Of a DNA stretch of 64,000 nt, positions 1 through 8,794 are shown one piece after another. The stretch is from Gallionella sp. GTDB taxonomy: Bacteria > Pseudomonadota > Gammaproteobacteria > Burkholderiales > Gallionellaceae. The DNA is taken from assembly GCA_003153155.1 (NCBI GenBank), contig PLWV01000017.1, positions 99,932-163,931 of the forward strand. The letters run 5' to 3'. Position 1 is the stretch's first letter. Each line of letters starts with the position of its first letter. The translations under genes and the position numbers were made by a program. The notes under the pieces were generated by a model. The model searched no databases. It worked only from the letters and a program-made list of their open reading frames with translations, and had not been told where the DNA came from.

Positions 1-975
1 GAGCGGGTCGTAGAACGCCAGATTCTCGATCGATTCCTCCGCTGCCTTTCGTTCCGTCATGTCGCTAAGTGCCCCAATATAATGTGTGACGACCCCGTCG
101 CCCCCCTTGACGGCCGAGATGCTGCGCCATCCGGGATATACCTCCCCATTTTTGCGTCGATTCCAGACTTCCCCCTGCCATGCTCCAGTGCGCTGTAGGG
201 TCTCCCACATCGCGCGATAGAAGTCCGCGTTGTGGCGGCCAGACTTGAGCAGGCGCGGTGTTTGGCCCACGGCTTCCTCGGACGTATAGCCGTTGATCTT
301 GGTAAATGGCTGGTTGACCCGCAGGATCACACCGTCGGCATCGGTGATCATCATGCTTTCTTGCGACTCGAAGGCGACTGCGGCGATGCGAAGTTCGGCC
401 TCCGTCCGCTTGCGATCGGTGATGTCACGGGCAATGCCAAGTACGCCAATCAACTGTCCTGATTCATCGTGCACCGGTGTTTTGACAACCTCTACTGCGG
501 CAAGGTGACCGTCATCGGCGAAGGTCACCCATTCCTCATTGACGCTGAGGCCACCATTGGCAAGGGCGGTGCGGTCGCGTTCACGAAATAAATCGGCTCG
601 TTTCTTGTCCATGAAATCGTAATCGGTCTTGCCGACGATCTCTGCCTCTTTCGCGCCGAAGGAACGCTCGAACATTGGATTGCAGGTCAGATAGACACCA
701 TCTGGGCTCTTGAGCCAGACCAAGTCCTGTATTGTTTCAAATAGCGTACGCAGACGCGCGTAGGAAGACTTCTGATTTTGATATAGGGCATGCATCTCTT
801 CCGATGAAATGGCAAGAGAACGCTCCAAGGTATACCGTTCCTGATCGGCGTCGCGATAGGCTTGGTCAATGACAGACAACAAGTTCGACCAAATTGCAGC
901 ATCGGGAGGAAGCTGTTCATCCAAGCCGTGTTTACGTAGTTGCCGAGCAAGGAGAGGATTCAGGCCTTTGTTCAT
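1..975 (-). CDS. PAS-domain sensor protein, probable diguanylate cyclase (3' end outside window)
   Basis: The frame is open from an ATG at 975 to the window edge (325 codons). After about 60 residues there are two PAS domains, roughly residues 65-185 and 190-310, each ending in the usual DITDRKR or DMTERKA linker. The last visible residues, NLAFYDPL, match the first residues of a GGDEF domain, so a diguanylate cyclase, perhaps with an EAL domain, is likely but not seen. The ATG overlaps the stop of the upstream FIST gene (ATGA), so the two are probably translated together. A FIST ligand sensor and a PAS signalling output in one operon fits known FIST contexts. The ligand cannot be told from sequence. 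Confidence 0.85.
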   Translation of the reverse strand, partial: MNKGLNPLLARQLRKHGLDEQLPPDAAIWSNLLSVIDQAYRDADQERYTLERSLAISSEEMHALYQNQKSSYARLRTLFETIQDLVWLKSPDGVYLTCNPMFERSFGAKEAEIVGKTDYDFMDKKRADLFRERDRTALANGGLSVNEEWVTFADDGHLAAVEVVKTPVHDESGQLIGVLGIARDITDRKRTEAELRIAAVAFESQESMMITDADGVILRVNQPFTKINGYTSEEAVGQTPRLLKSGRHNADFYRAMWETLQRTGAWQGEVWNRRKNGEVYPGWRSISAVKGGDGVVTHYIGALSDMTERKAAEESIENLAFYDPL

Positions 976-2111
976 TTTTCCCAAAATGAGGTCAGTGTCA
1001 TGGTTTGATTGTGCAGATCGCAGCGTCCGCTCGCCAGGGGAGACAATTCGCCGTAGGAGTAATAACCGATCAGATCGCATCTTGGCGGCAAGCCATCAAG
1101 CACAGCTTCAATCTCTTCTTCTATGCGCTGGGTCAGTACGAGCCGACGTCCAACACAACTGATAGCCACCGTAAGTAGTGGACCGCCAGGGTAATCTTCG
1201 AACGCGAGCTGGCCCACAGCATCGGAAGCCCCATCTATCAGACGTTCAAAATTGGCTCGCATCAGGCGCACAAAGCTACCCTGTGGGATATCACCCGCGA
1301 AGGTGATGGAATTGTCGGCTTCGTTCACGGAAAGGATGGTGCGGACGGTCAATCCATCTTGCTCGAGATCATTGCGTATCGCAAGCGGAAACAACAGCCC
1401 GGTAGCTGGCAAACCCGCCGAGCGCTCACCGAGATATTTCTTGTATAGGGCCAGTGCAGGTTGCCCATCCAAGTTATAGAGCACATTGCCTTCGGAGTGC
1501 GTAACCTCGCGTTCCGGCCCCAAAACGTCCCATCCTCCTCGGGAGCCGTGGGCGATACCCACATGTTCGCCGTATAGCCCCACCGCTACGACATGGTTAG
1601 ATCGTGGCGCTTTGTCCACCAACACCCATGTTTTCTTAAAACGATCTCCATCACCAGCCAGCCCACCTGTCACCACAACGTCCTGCGGCAGATTCTGCGA
1701 CAATCCCTTGGCCAGTTCCGACCCGTTGACCGAAAGGCCATCGGATAATACGAATATTCCTCTAAGGTCGGGTGCATGGAGAGTGCTTGCCAAGTACGAA
1801 CCAACTTGAAAGGAAATATTGGGGTCAATGATTTCGCTGGCAGTCAAGCGCAGAATCGTATGGGTGAATTTCATCACGGCCACTGCCAGCGTATTATCTT
1901 CAAGCGAATGGCCATATATCTCGCCAGCGGTTGAACAGCCAGTCCAGATCGAGCGGGGGAAAATCCTGCGAAGATCGGCGATCCCTGATATCAGAGCGTC
2001 CGCATCAGACGCGCCAAAAACAATCAACAAAGTGCTATCGGAATCCAATGCGGAGTCTAATGGTTTGTCCCATCCGCCAGCGGGTGTATATTGATATGTT
2101 GAAAGCAGCAT
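972..2111 (-). CDS. FIST N/C-domain sensory protein
   Basis: A 379-residue protein with FIST_N (about residues 25-220) and FIST_C (about 225-360). FIST domains are predicted small-ligand sensors, possibly for amino acids, found with chemotaxis and cyclic-di-GMP proteins. Landmarks are the GCSTAGEI segment near residue 58, GGLAGDGDRF near 148 and a C-terminal CDLIGYYSYGELSP, all typical of the family. There is no signal peptide or membrane helix, so it is cytoplasmic. The start at 2111 gives the full family length. Its stop overlaps the start of the PAS gene, indicating a sensor-output pair. Confidence 0.85.
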   Translation of the reverse strand: MLLSTYQYTPAGGWDKPLDSALDSDSTLLIVFGASDADALISGIADLRRIFPRSIWTGCSTAGEIYGHSLEDNTLAVAVMKFTHTILRLTASEIIDPNISFQVGSYLASTLHAPDLRGIFVLSDGLSVNGSELAKGLSQNLPQDVVVTGGLAGDGDRFKKTWVLVDKAPRSNHVVAVGLYGEHVGIAHGSRGGWDVLGPEREVTHSEGNVLYNLDGQPALALYKKYLGERSAGLPATGLLFPLAIRNDLEQDGLTVRTILSVNEADNSITFAGDIPQGSFVRLMRANFERLIDGASDAVGQLAFEDYPGGPLLTVAISCVGRRLVLTQRIEEEIEAVLDGLPPRCDLIGYYSYGELSPLASGRCDLHNQTMTLTSFWEK

Positions 2112-2466
2112 TCGATACTCTTTCTAACGATATTTGTCGTTCAACTTATTGAGTCCACCGCAATTAAAACGAACACCTGTATTCATTGAATGATGATCAA
2201 GGCTTATACGGCATTGCGGACTACCCTACTGATGAGCATTCTACGCTCAAATATTATTGGAGTCCTGTCCGATCTGTTTGATGCTCGATGACATTGCACC
2301 AGAGCTGACGGAGTTTTCCAAGTCAATATGCCAAATGGCCTAGATATTTTTTGAAGAATGACCGCTATGAGAGAAATTTTTGGTCGTCTGCTTTTGGCAC
2401 GAACCGGCATGTCATGTGGCAATATTGCCTGCCGCAAAGCGGTCGTTCACCAAGTCGATTCTACGG
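2112..2466. other. Intergenic region, no gene seen
   Basis: These 355 bases lie between the FIST promoter side and the 3' end of integrase A. An open frame of 77 codons on the minus strand (2204-2437) has no ribosome binding site and no protein-like composition. The left boundary of the element carrying integrase A may lie here, but no tRNA fragment or repeat was found to mark it. Confidence 0.5.
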
Positions 2467-3558
2467 CTACTTCTGAACTAATACCAGCCGATCACTATTC
2501 CTATTCAACCTATTAATTACATCCCTAGCCTTGGATGTCACCTGCCGCTGTTCGAGGTGTGCATACCTTAAAGTGGTTTTAATATCACTGTGCCCAAGAA
2601 TTTCCTTAACCTCATAAACGCTCATACCATTCTGCACCAATCGTGAAGCATGCGTGTGGCGTAAGGTATGAATCCGGCAATCACGCAAACCAGCCCGTTG
2701 TATAGCCTTTCGAATCGACATCGCAGAGTATCCACGTGCATCACCATTCCGATTGCAGAAAACGTAGCGGCTGGACTTGTTAGCATCTCTGCGTGACAGC
2801 ACCTCAAACACCCGATCCGTCATGTACAGTACGGTCTCGTTTTGTACTTTCTGCCGCCACAAATGGATTGTCCGGCTGGCAAGATCGATGCGCTGCCACT
2901 CGATATTGGCGATCTCACTGTATCTTGCGCCCGTGTCCAACAGCAGTACCACCAAGTCATAGGCATCTCGTAGCGAACGCTGAATCTCCGCTGATCGTTC
3001 CGCTACAGGTGGAAGTCCAGCACCATGACGCATGGGGTCGAGTGCCACGAGCAAGCGACGTTCTTCATCATCGGACAGATAGCGAAGTGAATTTTTCGGT
3101 AGCTTGATTTGAGGGAACGTAACTTCGCTGACTTGGTAGCCAAGCTGCTGCGCAAACTTCAATGTGCCTCGGATTAACAGCAATCCGTACTTGATCGACT
3201 CGGCACCAACGCCTTCGGCAATACGGTCACGCTTAAATTTCTCCAAGTCACGTGAAGTAATTTCGTCTATATGCTTCTTCATTGGCAGCAGCCTGCGCAA
3301 CACCGTTTCATATGCGATCAGGTTGCGGTAGCTGGCAATCCCCTGCTTGGATAACTTATACTGCTTGAAAGCATCGGCCAATGTGATCTGCTGTTTTCGG
3401 CCTTGATATGTTTCGGCATGAAGCTTGGCCTTTAACTCGATCTCCATCTGCTCGGCGATCTTCTTGATGGTCGTCCTGGATGATTTGATGTAGGTCTGTC
3501 CATTGAACTGGAAGTGAATGTACCAATTTTTGCTGTTCCCGCGTTTGACGACTGACAT
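2467..3558 (-). CDS. Tyrosine recombinase (island integrase A)
   Basis: A phage-type integrase of 363 residues with an N-terminal arm-binding region, SAM-like core-binding domain (about 70-160) and catalytic domain. The catalytic set is visible: Arg in GARYSEIAN, HTLRHTHASR (HxxR), GHSDIKTT and Tyr in RYAHLE. The frame is open 20 codons further up to an ATG at 3618; I chose MSVVKRG because the third integrase in the window also begins MSIVR. It is very similar by eye to integrase B at 38400-39470. It lies about 0.8 kb from a tRNA-Thr-derived att copy, so it probably drove insertion at that tRNA. Confidence 0.92.
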   Translation of the reverse strand: MSVVKRGNSKNWYIHFQFNGQTYIKSSRTTIKKIAEQMEIELKAKLHAETYQGRKQQITLADAFKQYKLSKQGIASYRNLIAYETVLRRLLPMKKHIDEITSRDLEKFKRDRIAEGVGAESIKYGLLLIRGTLKFAQQLGYQVSEVTFPQIKLPKNSLRYLSDDEERRLLVALDPMRHGAGLPPVAERSAEIQRSLRDAYDLVVLLLDTGARYSEIANIEWQRIDLASRTIHLWRQKVQNETVLYMTDRVFEVLSRRDANKSSRYVFCNRNGDARGYSAMSIRKAIQRAGLRDCRIHTLRHTHASRLVQNGMSVYEVKEILGHSDIKTTLRYAHLEQRQVTSKARDVINRLNRNSDRLVLVQK

Positions 3559-3909
3559 GACGTTTCCGATACGGTTATTTGATGCGTAGACCATCATCAA
3601 TTCCAGCATCAAAGGCAACAGCCGTCACGTCATGAGTTCCTTAACTTATTGAGGATACCTGCCATTCGCATTAATTCTCAATGCAGGCGTACATTAGCCG
3701 ACCGGGTCTAATTCGCGGGGGCGCGGCATGACCACATCATCGTCGCGGTGTGCTTCTACCCCCTGCCGCCTTATATATCCAATAGCTATTTAAAAGTAAC
3801 ATATAAGTATTTCACAGGCATATACAATAGCTCTAGACTGCGCCTCAACAAATTGAGATTGAAGCATTTTATTTATCTATTGTTCGAGATAAAGAAAGGA
3901 AGGCAGTCT
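3559..3909. other. Intergenic region between integrase A and the DUF934 gene
   Basis: The 351 bases hold an A+T-rich stretch (about 3770-3900) just upstream of the DUF934 ribosome binding site AAAGGAAGG, and presumably its promoter. The first 50 bases repeat the leader of integrase B almost exactly (up to AAAGGCAAC). No other gene is supported. Confidence 0.4.
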
Positions 3910-4329
3910 ATGTTTATGTTGATCGAGAATGGCCGCATCGTGTCGGATGGATGGAGAACCCTGACCCTTGCGGAAGACGATACTCCGCATAACGTGAGGT
4001 TGCCGGTGGGGCCGGTGTTGGTGCCGCTGTCGGTATGGAAAGCACGTCGTGCCGAACTGATACATCGCGAATATGAACACGGTTGGGCGCTCGGCATCTG
4101 GCTTGCTGCCGAAGAAAGTGCGGAGGCGATTGAGCACGATATTGACGACTTCACTGTGATCGCCATCGATATTGATAAGTTTACCGACGGCAAAGGCTTT
4201 TCGACCGCCCGCCTGTTGCGCGAGCGTTACGGCTATAAGGGTGAGCTGCGCGCTATCGGTAATGTGCCTCGCGACAGGTTCGACTTCAACTCGGCTATCC
4301 AGTCTGAACAACTCGCTGCTGTTGGTTAA
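3910..4329 (+). CDS. DUF934 family protein, C-terminus altered or truncated
   Basis: A 139-residue product beginning MFMLIENG after a good ribosome binding site; the frame is open further up but that part is not protein-like. The segment FTVIAIDIDKFTDGKGFSTA followed by RLLRERYGYKGELRAIGN is the signature of DUF934, a family of unknown function usually encoded next to the sulfite reductase gene in proteobacteria. Family members normally continue with RDQLFYLxRCGFDAF and some 25 more residues. Here the text jumps to RDRFDFNSAIQ and stops soon after, so the C-terminus looks deleted in frame. No cysI-like partner is present. It is probably a stranded remnant beside the att site. Confidence 0.6.
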   Translation: MFMLIENGRIVSDGWRTLTLAEDDTPHNVRLPVGPVLVPLSVWKARRAELIHREYEHGWALGIWLAAEESAEAIEHDIDDFTVIAIDIDKFTDGKGFSTARLLRERYGYKGELRAIGNVPRDRFDFNSAIQSEQLAAVG

Positions 4330-4436
4330 ACAGTTTTGACCGTGGTCGACCAACGCACTTTTTGCATCGAAAAGTGATGTGACTTTTGATGCCAGTCTTA
4401 ACACTGCACAAACTGTAGGGTCTGCGGTCTACCGTA

Positions 4437-4472
4437 AAATGAAAAAGGGGCTACATATCATGTAACCCCTTG
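4437..4472 (-). terminator. Duplicated copy of the tRNA-Thr terminator
   Basis: On the minus strand a GGGGTTACA stem pairs with TGTAGCCCC and is followed by a T-rich run. It corresponds to the terminator at 40887-40922 behind the intact tRNA gene. Confidence 0.75.
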
Positions 4473-4478
4473 ATTTAC

Positions 4479-4523
4479 TGGTGCTGGAGAGAGGAATCGA
4501 ACCTCCGACCTACGCGTTACGAG
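4479..4523 (-). pseudogene. tRNA-Thr(CGT) 3' fragment, 45 nt
   Basis: It holds the 3' half of the tRNA from the anticodon loop through the T-arm and acceptor strand to encoded CCA. It differs from the intact gene at 40928-41003 at one position in the T-arm side. The 5' half is absent, so it is an att footprint and not a working gene. Confidence 0.9.
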
Positions 4524-4543
4524 AGTTAGACACCAGTGTATTC

Positions 4544-4666
4544 CCTCGCATATTCAGCAGCGTGTAGCGGCATATATTTATAGTGATATCAATTTTGATG
4601 GCACTCTCTATCGAAAAGTTGATACCACTCTGAGGCCACTATTATACAGGCTGAGGTGACCAGCCG
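4544..4666. repeat. Element-end repeat, copy 1
   Basis: Directly repeated at 8539-8662 (about four-fifths identical by eye). It starts CCTCGCATATTCAG and contains two direct subrepeats of the form TTTTGATNNCACTCT plus an inverted TAGTGATATCA. Short repeated motifs next to an att site fit arm-type integrase or excisionase binding sites (inference). Confidence 0.75.
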
Positions 4667-4767
4667 CTTTCGGTGTACAGTACCGTTTATGCGAAGTTCC
4701 GGTATCTGCCAAATCAGACATTCGCTACTCTCCGTTATATTGGTGAAGAGACGCACATGAAGGAATA

Positions 4768-6402
4768 TTGATTAGAGTGGAAGCCACAGCGGAGAATGCA
4801 TGGCAAAACGTTCGACAAGTCGTACTTGCCAGAGACAAGAATCAATGTATTGAGTGTGGATTCACCCAGAATCTTCACACACACCATCTTATACCCAGGC
4901 ATCTCGGTGGTTCAGACTCCCCATCAAACCTGATTACTCTTTGTGCTGCGTGCCACGCTGCGCGTCACCCAACTTTGCAAATGTCTCTGTCTCGTAGGCT
5001 CATAGAAAGCTGGGCGTTTAGACTTGCTCGTCTCTTCGACTTTAACGATGAACTTCCAGAAAACACTGAGCAACTGTCACTCGCGCTTAGGATCATGCGT
5101 AAGGACCGATTCCTCGATGGTCAACTTAATGTTGTCCTGGCAGCACTTCGTGGAGAATCAATGCTTGTTGTTAGGCCGACCGGTTCAGGAAAGACCCTCT
5201 GTTTCCAACTTCCCTCACTACTGCGGAATGGCACAGCATTTGTCCTCTCACCACTCAAGGCGCTGATGACTGATCAGATTGCGGAACTTCAACGCTTGAA
5301 AATCCCCGCCACATTCATCAATGGTGATTTAATTCAATCTGAAAAGGCTGCAAGATACGAACTCCTTGAACAAGATACTTTGAAATTTCTATATTTGACC
5401 CCCGAGCGGTTTGATACTACTGTAATTCGTGACCCCAAAGAAGTCGAAAGATTGACACGCATACGCCCAAGTTTTTTGGTAATTGATGAGGCTCATTGTG
5501 TTGACCGATGGGGCGAAGACTTCCGGCCTAGTTATGGACGTATCCATGAACTAAAAGAGGCACTCGGGAACCCTCCGACACTCGCTTTCACTGCGACTGC
5601 AGGGGTGAAAGCACAGCATCGAATTCTAGAGTCGATCGGCATTCCCGATGCGCGTGTTTTCGTATCTGGTGTTGATCGACCTAACATCGGATTAATACGA
5701 CATGAAGTATTCTCAATGCAGGATCGCTGCCACATAACGAAAAAGCTAATTAATTCTACAAACGGCAAGGTAATGATCTTCGTCCCAACAATGAAGGTAG
5801 GTGAAGAAGTCAGTAAGGCACTGGCTGCAAGCGGTCTTTCCATACCTTTTTACCACGGCAAGCTATCTTCTACTGACCGGGAATTTCTTCTAGGCCGTTT
5901 TACTGGAAGGATTAAGCCAGAAATTAATGAAGTGATATGTACTAACGCATTTGGCATGGGAATTGACATCTCGAACGTTCGCGTAGTGGTTCACTGGTTA
6001 CAACCAGAGTCTGTAGAAGATTACCTCCAGGAGTTCGGTCGAGCCGGCAGGGACGGCAAGCCTGCAATTGCAGTTATATTTAAATGTAATGGCGATACTG
6101 GATTAAGGATATTCATGGCTGAAAAAACAGCCGAGAAGACCAGGGCAAATGGAATCGACGGCTCGGCCTCGTACCAGCGAAAACTCGAAAGCATTACTGA
6201 ATTGGACCAAATGATCCGTAATCGAAGGTTGTGTTTCAGAAAACAAATTATGGATTACTTCCAGGAGGGAACTTCAAATCAACGTTCAGTCGCTATCCGC
6301 ATTCTAGAATGGCTGCTTGGTCGCCGTATCAGGGTTGATCGAGCAAAGTTCTGCTGCGATGCATGTAATGCCTCATCTGCTCGGAAGCAGCTCGGGATAT
6401 AG
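4768..6402 (+). CDS. HNH nuclease fused to RecQ-like helicase
   Basis: A 544-residue fusion. Residues 10-70 form an HNH domain with C27xxC30, HHL at 39-41 and C59xxC62 (zinc-binding type). Residues 110-440 are a RecQ-like SF2 helicase: Walker A PTGSGKT at 137-143, SPLKALMTDQ (Ia), VIDEAHCVDRWG (II), FTATA (III), CTNAFGMGIDISNVR (V) and QEFGRAGRDG (VI). The end has a cysteine pair (FCCDACNAS) like the RecQ zinc site. There is no HRDC domain. The start is uncertain: TTG at 4768, or GTG at 4777, which is better spaced from AGGA. Helicase-nuclease fusions in islands commonly act in defence or element maintenance; the role here is inferred. Confidence 0.88.
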   Translation: MIRVEATAENAWQNVRQVVLARDKNQCIECGFTQNLHTHHLIPRHLGGSDSPSNLITLCAACHAARHPTLQMSLSRRLIESWAFRLARLFDFNDELPENTEQLSLALRIMRKDRFLDGQLNVVLAALRGESMLVVRPTGSGKTLCFQLPSLLRNGTAFVLSPLKALMTDQIAELQRLKIPATFINGDLIQSEKAARYELLEQDTLKFLYLTPERFDTTVIRDPKEVERLTRIRPSFLVIDEAHCVDRWGEDFRPSYGRIHELKEALGNPPTLAFTATAGVKAQHRILESIGIPDARVFVSGVDRPNIGLIRHEVFSMQDRCHITKKLINSTNGKVMIFVPTMKVGEEVSKALAASGLSIPFYHGKLSSTDREFLLGRFTGRIKPEINEVICTNAFGMGIDISNVRVVVHWLQPESVEDYLQEFGRAGRDGKPAIAVIFKCNGDTGLRIFMAEKTAEKTRANGIDGSASYQRKLESITELDQMIRNRRLCFRKQIMDYFQEGTSNQRSVAIRILEWLLGRRIRVDRAKFCCDACNASSARKQLGI

Positions 6403-6502
6403 ATAGATGGATATGAAATCATCTCCTTTGGGCCGACATGACATTGGCGAACCTAAGCATTGTGTCGAAAGCAGTAGTTGTCAAAGTTCCGCTTTTTGAC
6501 GT

Positions 6503-6781
6503 TTAATGCCTCTCCTGCCCTATTCCAACAACAACATTTCCCAACACTCCAACAAGAATCTCCATTCCATCTGTCATTAGCTGTATCTGCTCTTCATTGG
6601 GCTTGGTCATGCCGATCATGGCGAGTTTCTCTTCAAGTGGAAGTTCGCCATATTTCGATTGATAATGCGCTACATTCATGGCCAGCAGCCTTGAGCATTC
6701 CGCAATTTCTTCCTTGCTTACTTGCTCAATGAGAAGATCAGCGAGTTTGTTATATTGGTCAAACATCGATAAATCAGACAT
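6503..6781 (-). CDS. Small conserved hypothetical protein (92 aa)
   Basis: An acidic, helical 92-residue protein starting MSDLSMFDQYNKLADLL, with GAGAACTCC complement (GGAGTTCTCC) ahead of the ATG as ribosome binding site. No known domain is recognised. It is divergent from the secreted HNH gene, with only 15 bases between the two starts. The C-terminal segment contains a glycine/valine-rich stretch. Function unknown. Confidence 0.6.
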   Translation of the reverse strand: MSDLSMFDQYNKLADLLIEQVSKEEIAECSRLLAMNVAHYQSKYGELPLEEKLAMIGMTKPNEEQIQLMTDGMEILVGVLGNVVVGIGQERH

Positions 6782-6796
6782 GGGAGTTCTCCAAAA

Positions 6797-7312
6797 ATGA
6801 AGTTCTACTGTACTCGATTCCTTCTACGGCCAGCCATTCTTGCGCTGGTGCTTTCATCCTCTTCATGGGCTTCAGACATGCCCGATCCGACACTTACCCC
6901 TGGCGCAATCAATCCTTATGTTACACAAGCAAACATCCATCAGACTGTGTGTATGAAAGGATATACCAAAACGATTCGACCCCCCACTCACTTCACCAAC
7001 AAGCTTAAGAAGCGGCAGATACGCGAATATGGCTATGCTGACAGGAACCCCAAGCATTACGAAGAAGACCACCTGATTGCTCTTTCAATCGGTGGTGCAC
7101 CTGATGATCCGCGCAACCTTTGGCCAGAACCCCGAATCAGCGAGTGGGATGCCAAGAAGAAGGATCGGTTAGAGTTTGTGTTTTATAAGATGGTATGCAG
7201 GCAAGAAATACCGCTTGCAGAAGCTCAGCACGAGATGGCGACAAACTGGATAGAAGCTTGGAAAAGGTATGTGCCAAGTCACCAGCATTATCGGTTTAAG
7301 AGGGTTGATTAA
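6797..7312 (+). CDS. Secreted HNH-type nuclease-like protein
   Basis: The first 25 residues form a signal peptide ending in SSWASD, so export to the periplasm is expected. The rest contains YEEDHLIALSIGGAPDDPRN followed by LWPEP, an HNH/ββα-metal motif (the EDH histidine and the N of RNLWPE) shared by many small exported proteins in proteobacteria. There are two cysteines that could form a disulfide. Length 171 residues. It may digest DNA outside the cytoplasm; activity is not shown. The next gene begins 21 bases downstream, so they may be cotranscribed. Confidence 0.75.
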   Translation: MKFYCTRFLLRPAILALVLSSSSWASDMPDPTLTPGAINPYVTQANIHQTVCMKGYTKTIRPPTHFTNKLKKRQIREYGYADRNPKHYEEDHLIALSIGGAPDDPRNLWPEPRISEWDAKKKDRLEFVFYKMVCRQEIPLAEAQHEMATNWIEAWKRYVPSHQHYRFKRVD

Positions 7313-7333
7313 GTAATTGTTTAAGGTACAGCC

Positions 7334-8002
7334 ATGTGTGGACGCTACGAGCTCAATCAATCACCCGCCAAGCTCAAGAAACATTTCGATACAACGTGCG
7401 AACTAGACTTCAAGCCACGTTTCAATATCGCGCCGAGCCAGACGGTTCCGGTCGTTCGTCTCGACGACACAGGCAACCGGGTATTCACTCTCGCCCGATG
7501 GGGGCTGATCCCCTCTTGGGTCAAAGACCCTAAAGAAGTACAGCACCCGATCAACGCCAAATCGGAAACAGCCGCCATCAAGCCGATGTTTCGTCATGCC
7601 TACCGCAAGAGCCGTGTGCTTGTTCCGGCAGATGGGTTTTATGAATGGGCAGCTAAAGACGGAGTAAAGCAGCCCTACTTGATCAGGCTGCGAGATGGTG
7701 CGGCTATGGGCATTGGTGGCCTACTTGAACACTGGCAAGGCCCTGAAGGTGACGTTGCGACCTTCACCATCCTCACGACCGAAGCCAATTCATTGATGGC
7801 GAAGATCCATGACCGCATGCCGGTGATTATCAAGCCGGAAGATTACGCCACCTGGCTCGACACAAACTTCACTGATGTCATCAAGATTCAAGGAATGGCG
7901 CTACCGTATCCAGAACGTCTTATGGAGGCCTATCCTGTTAGCCGCAAGGTCAACAGCCCGAAGTATGACTCGCCGGATTTGATTGAAGAGGTTCACTTAT
8001 AA
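7334..8002 (+). CDS. yedK: SRAP-family DNA-protein crosslink protein (YedK/HMCES)
   Basis: A 222-residue SOS response-associated peptidase protein. Cys2 directly follows the initiator Met (MCGRYE) and is the residue that bonds covalently to abasic sites in single-stranded DNA once Met is removed. The family motifs NIAPSQ, NAKSET and FYEWA are present, as is IHDRMPV near residue 155, whose His belongs to the active site. It protects abasic sites and is often carried on phages and islands. No LexA box was identified upstream. Confidence 0.95.
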   Translation: MCGRYELNQSPAKLKKHFDTTCELDFKPRFNIAPSQTVPVVRLDDTGNRVFTLARWGLIPSWVKDPKEVQHPINAKSETAAIKPMFRHAYRKSRVLVPADGFYEWAAKDGVKQPYLIRLRDGAAMGIGGLLEHWQGPEGDVATFTILTTEANSLMAKIHDRMPVIIKPEDYATWLDTNFTDVIKIQGMALPYPERLMEAYPVSRKVNSPKYDSPDLIEEVHL

Positions 8003-8034
8003 GCTAGTGAACGACCGTTAGCGGAAACTCCACG

Positions 8035-8150
8035 CTAATACTCCTCCGGCAACAGCAAACACGTTGATGACCGATCCGCTTCGGTAATAACCCACAACTT
8101 GTCGCCGCAATCATTCATCGCATAGCTCGACATAACTCTATACCTACCCC
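8035..8150 (-). pseudogene. Remnant of the 90-aa hypothetical gene found at 13212-13484
   Basis: On the minus strand these bases encode the C-terminal third of the 13212-13484 product (RVMSSYAMND, then KLWVITEADRSS and LLLPEEY, stop at 8035). The match stops near 8150 with no start codon or N-terminal part. It is a truncated duplicate. Confidence 0.75.
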
Positions 8151-8215
8151 GACTTTTTTTATCGGCTTGATCATGGTTCCGTGATGTACTACAGTTCTTG
8201 CCCTTGGACTAACTG

Positions 8216-8533
8216 TTGTTAAGCGACGTGTTTATGGATTTCGTTTCAGCTGCCGAGTGTTGTTATGAGATTCACACCAAAGGCCGCCATAGGGTGTGGG
8301 ACGCTGATTTCTTGCTGATAGAGGTGAGAACCTCTCAGCAACTCTCCGAGGCCGATCGTACCGCCCTAATTAGTCTCCTCGACGACCCGGCGAGTTCTAA
8401 CTTGTTCAGTGACTCAGTGGCCATTGGGGAAATAGAGAACATCCTTTTTCAATACGATGAGTTCACCGAAGAGTGGAGCAAGATATGTACAGAGATTCTC
8501 TTGGGAAAGCGGGGTGGATACTTTGGAGGATAG
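8216..8533 (+). CDS. Hypothetical protein (up to 105 aa)
   Basis: An acidic small protein rich in Glu, Asp and Ser with aromatic residues, no recognised domain. The start could be TTG 8216, GTG 8228 or ATG 8234; none has a strong ribosome binding site, so the ATG is a reasonable choice. It ends six bases before the second element-end repeat. Function unknown; confidence that it is expressed is moderate. Confidence 0.45.
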   Translation: MLSDVFMDFVSAAECCYEIHTKGRHRVWDADFLLIEVRTSQQLSEADRTALISLLDDPASSNLFSDSVAIGEIENILFQYDEFTEEWSKICTEILLGKRGGYFGG

Positions 8534-8538
8534 TCTGT

Positions 8539-8662
8539 CCTCGCATATTCAGTGGCGTGTAGCACCGTCATTTTAGAGTGATATCATTTTTGATGGCACT
8601 CTATATCGAAATTTTGATACCACTCTAATGCCGCAATTATACAGCCTATGATGACCGGCAGT
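8539..8662. repeat. Element-end repeat, copy 2
   Basis: Direct repeat of 4544-4666 with the same internal TTTTGATNNCACTCT subrepeats. No tRNA fragment accompanies this copy. Shortly after it, at 8703-8718, is a 16-base match (CCAATTTTTGCTGTTC) to the 5' coding end of integrase A, possibly a scar. Confidence 0.7.
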
Positions 8663-8794
8663 TTTACGGTAACGTAATTCGTTATCTGACCTTCCGCAAC
8701 GTGCCAATTTTTGCTGTTCAACGAACATCCACTTTACTGGAGGCAAGTAAGTAACCTCCTGTTTTTGCAGATAACAGTTATTAAATAGTTCTGG

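Larger units (their letters stand above)
4341..4523. repeat. Left att direct repeat (tRNA-Thr 3' end plus downstream DNA)
   Basis: This stretch repeats 40791-40972 in the same orientation with scattered substitutions. It includes a hairpin-rich segment beginning CGTGGTCGACCAACGCAC, the tRNA terminator and the last 45 nt of tRNA-Thr up to the anticodon loop (ending TTACGAG). The two copies flank about 36 kb. Similarity ends abruptly inside the anticodon loop, which is where many tyrosine integrases cross over. Confidence 0.9.

Noticed and set aside
2204-2437. Minus-strand frame of 77 codons between FIST and integrase A
   Set aside because: No ribosome binding site, no recognised motif, and low protein-like character.
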